Shown here: positions 63,060 to 64,000 of the stretch, one piece after another
How the letters are laid out: each line of letters starts with the position of its first letter
How positions within the stretch are numbered: the stretch's first letter is position 1
Source of the DNA: Zhengitettix transpicula
Taxonomy: Eukaryota; Arthropoda; Insecta; Orthoptera; Tetrigidae
Reading direction: 5' to 3'
Length of the DNA stretch: 64,000 nt
NCBI GenBank assembly: GCA_037074705.1
Contig: CM073590.1
Location: 8,386,001 to 8,450,000, forward strand
Notes under the pieces: model-generated
The model's database searches: none
What the model was told of the DNA's origin: nothing
The model's input: the letters and a program-made list of their open reading frames with translations, nothing else
Program-made: the position numbers and the translations under genes

Positions 63060-63660
63060 GTCAAATGGAGGTATGAGAAGTTCTCAATATAATCTTTATT
63101 TATTTTGATACACTTTTCTGAGTGTTATTCAATAGCTTCAATACACTGTTTTAATTGAGAACAATCAAGCTTATAAATAATAACCATCAACTGCAGACTC
63201 CACTCCTTCATTGCTGGCAAATCTTACAACTGAGGCATATTTTCAACTTTTTTAAGAGAAAAAAATATGAGTGGGTTAAATCTGGCGAATAGGGTGTGTG
63301 CGGAAGCAACTTATAAATTTAACTCATTGATTTTGACTACCATGATAATGTATATGTGAATTGATGCATCGTTGTAATTAAACAACACTTTCTTTTTACT
63401 AATTGCAGCAGTTTTTTCTTAATTTTATCACTCAAATGCTGCAATAAGTAAATACAATATTCATGGTACATTGCTTTTACTTTTTGAAGATAATCAATTG
63501 AAATTATTATACGTGCATCCCAAAAATCTGATGCCGTGACCTTGTCAGCAGTTGTAATTCTCTTCATGTTTGATGCCTATTCTCCCGTTCGAGTAAATTG
63601 CTTTGGCTGTTCCTTTGTCTAAGACAATGGGTTTAGTGGATGAGTTTGTTAGAACACTCA
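63060..63660 (-). pseudogene. second mariner transposase remnant
   Basis: Minus strand 63567-63337 gives KRITTADKVTASDFWDARII and ISIDYLQKVKAMYHEYCIYL. This matches the mariner block around the first catalytic Asp (VMASVFWDA.GII.IDYL.KG.TIN), followed by a damaged HQDNAP.H region. Stops follow. It is unrelated in detail to the mariner at 2395-3264. Confidence 0.8.
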
Positions 63661-64000
63661 AACAATGCAAGTGAAATGGAAGTGTTTACACTGCCTCCTA
63701 CAGCACCTGCAGATTCCGCACAAAGTAGGTTATTTAAACCAGTATGATTTTTTTGCATTAGTTCTGACGCCCTTGTGCTTGTAGGTTACAATCAATAGGT
63801 ACAATGGATGTGTTTGAAAACAAGTGTCTGTGTGATATGTGAGTGACAAATTACCACAACAGAGATCTTTCTCAGCAGAAGTGGGATATAATTGCTGGAT
63901 AAATGAGTACAAGTAGTAAGTTTAATTTTTATTATGTTTTTATTGTTCTCATTGATACACATGTCTGTTTTTTAATTTCAGACTTTGAAACTTTAGTTTA

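Overview
This is an animal nuclear genome window with intron-containing genes, GT-AG introns, about two thirds A+T, and heavy loading with old transposons. The protein-coding exons point to an insect. The homeobox tail is of the orthodenticle (K50) class with an insect-style C-terminus, and the repeats (mariner, Jockey-like LINEs, Penelope-like elements, Harbinger remnant, tRNA SINEs) fit an arthropod with a large genome. I cannot name the order; a large-genome hemimetabolous insect is a guess.

There are four real genes. (1) The 3' end of orthodenticle/Otx lies on the + strand: a large exon at 3741-4286 and a short terminal exon at 9145-9225. The rest of the homeobox lies upstream of the window. 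(2) A calcium-regulated-type mitochondrial carrier (SCaMC / SLC25A24-25 group) lies on the - strand, with five carrier exons between 31233 and 17854 and a possible short first coding exon at 32405-32440. One of its introns uses a GC donor. (3) POLR1C/RPAC1, the shared alpha-like subunit of RNA polymerases I and III, lies on the - strand with nine coding exons from 56984 to 39647 and reads complete at 338 aa. (4) The AP-2 clathrin adaptor sigma subunit lies on the + strand with four coding exons from 57342 to 62448 and reads complete at 142 aa. POLR1C and AP2S1 are head to head, with 357 bp between their ATGs, so they probably share a bidirectional promoter. The four genes have unrelated jobs (head/neural patterning, mitochondrial ATP-Mg/phosphate exchange, rRNA/tRNA transcription, endocytosis). 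Only the divergent pair suggests co-regulation.

Layout: 1-3740 is otd intron or upstream sequence with a GC-rich repeat and a deleted mariner. 3741-9225 is otd, and its last intron holds about ten degenerate copies of a ~270-bp tandem repeat. 9226-17850 is the otd 3' side and intergenic DNA with LTR copies and GC-rich repeats. 17854-32440 is the carrier gene, with LINEs, a Penelope fragment and SINEs in its introns. 32441-39646 is intergenic, with Harbinger-like and Jockey remnants. 39647-56984 is POLR1C; its introns carry (TA)n-associated LTRs, a Penelope-like element with reverse transcriptase and GIY-YIG domains, SINEs and a CR1-like fragment. 57342-62448 is AP2S1, with more Penelope 3' ends in intron 2. 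62449-64000 holds the AP2S1 3' UTR and a dead mariner.

Most long open frames here are chance frames or lie in repeats. Exon boundaries of the four genes were set by hand from splice signals, codon phase and my knowledge of the families. No search was run.
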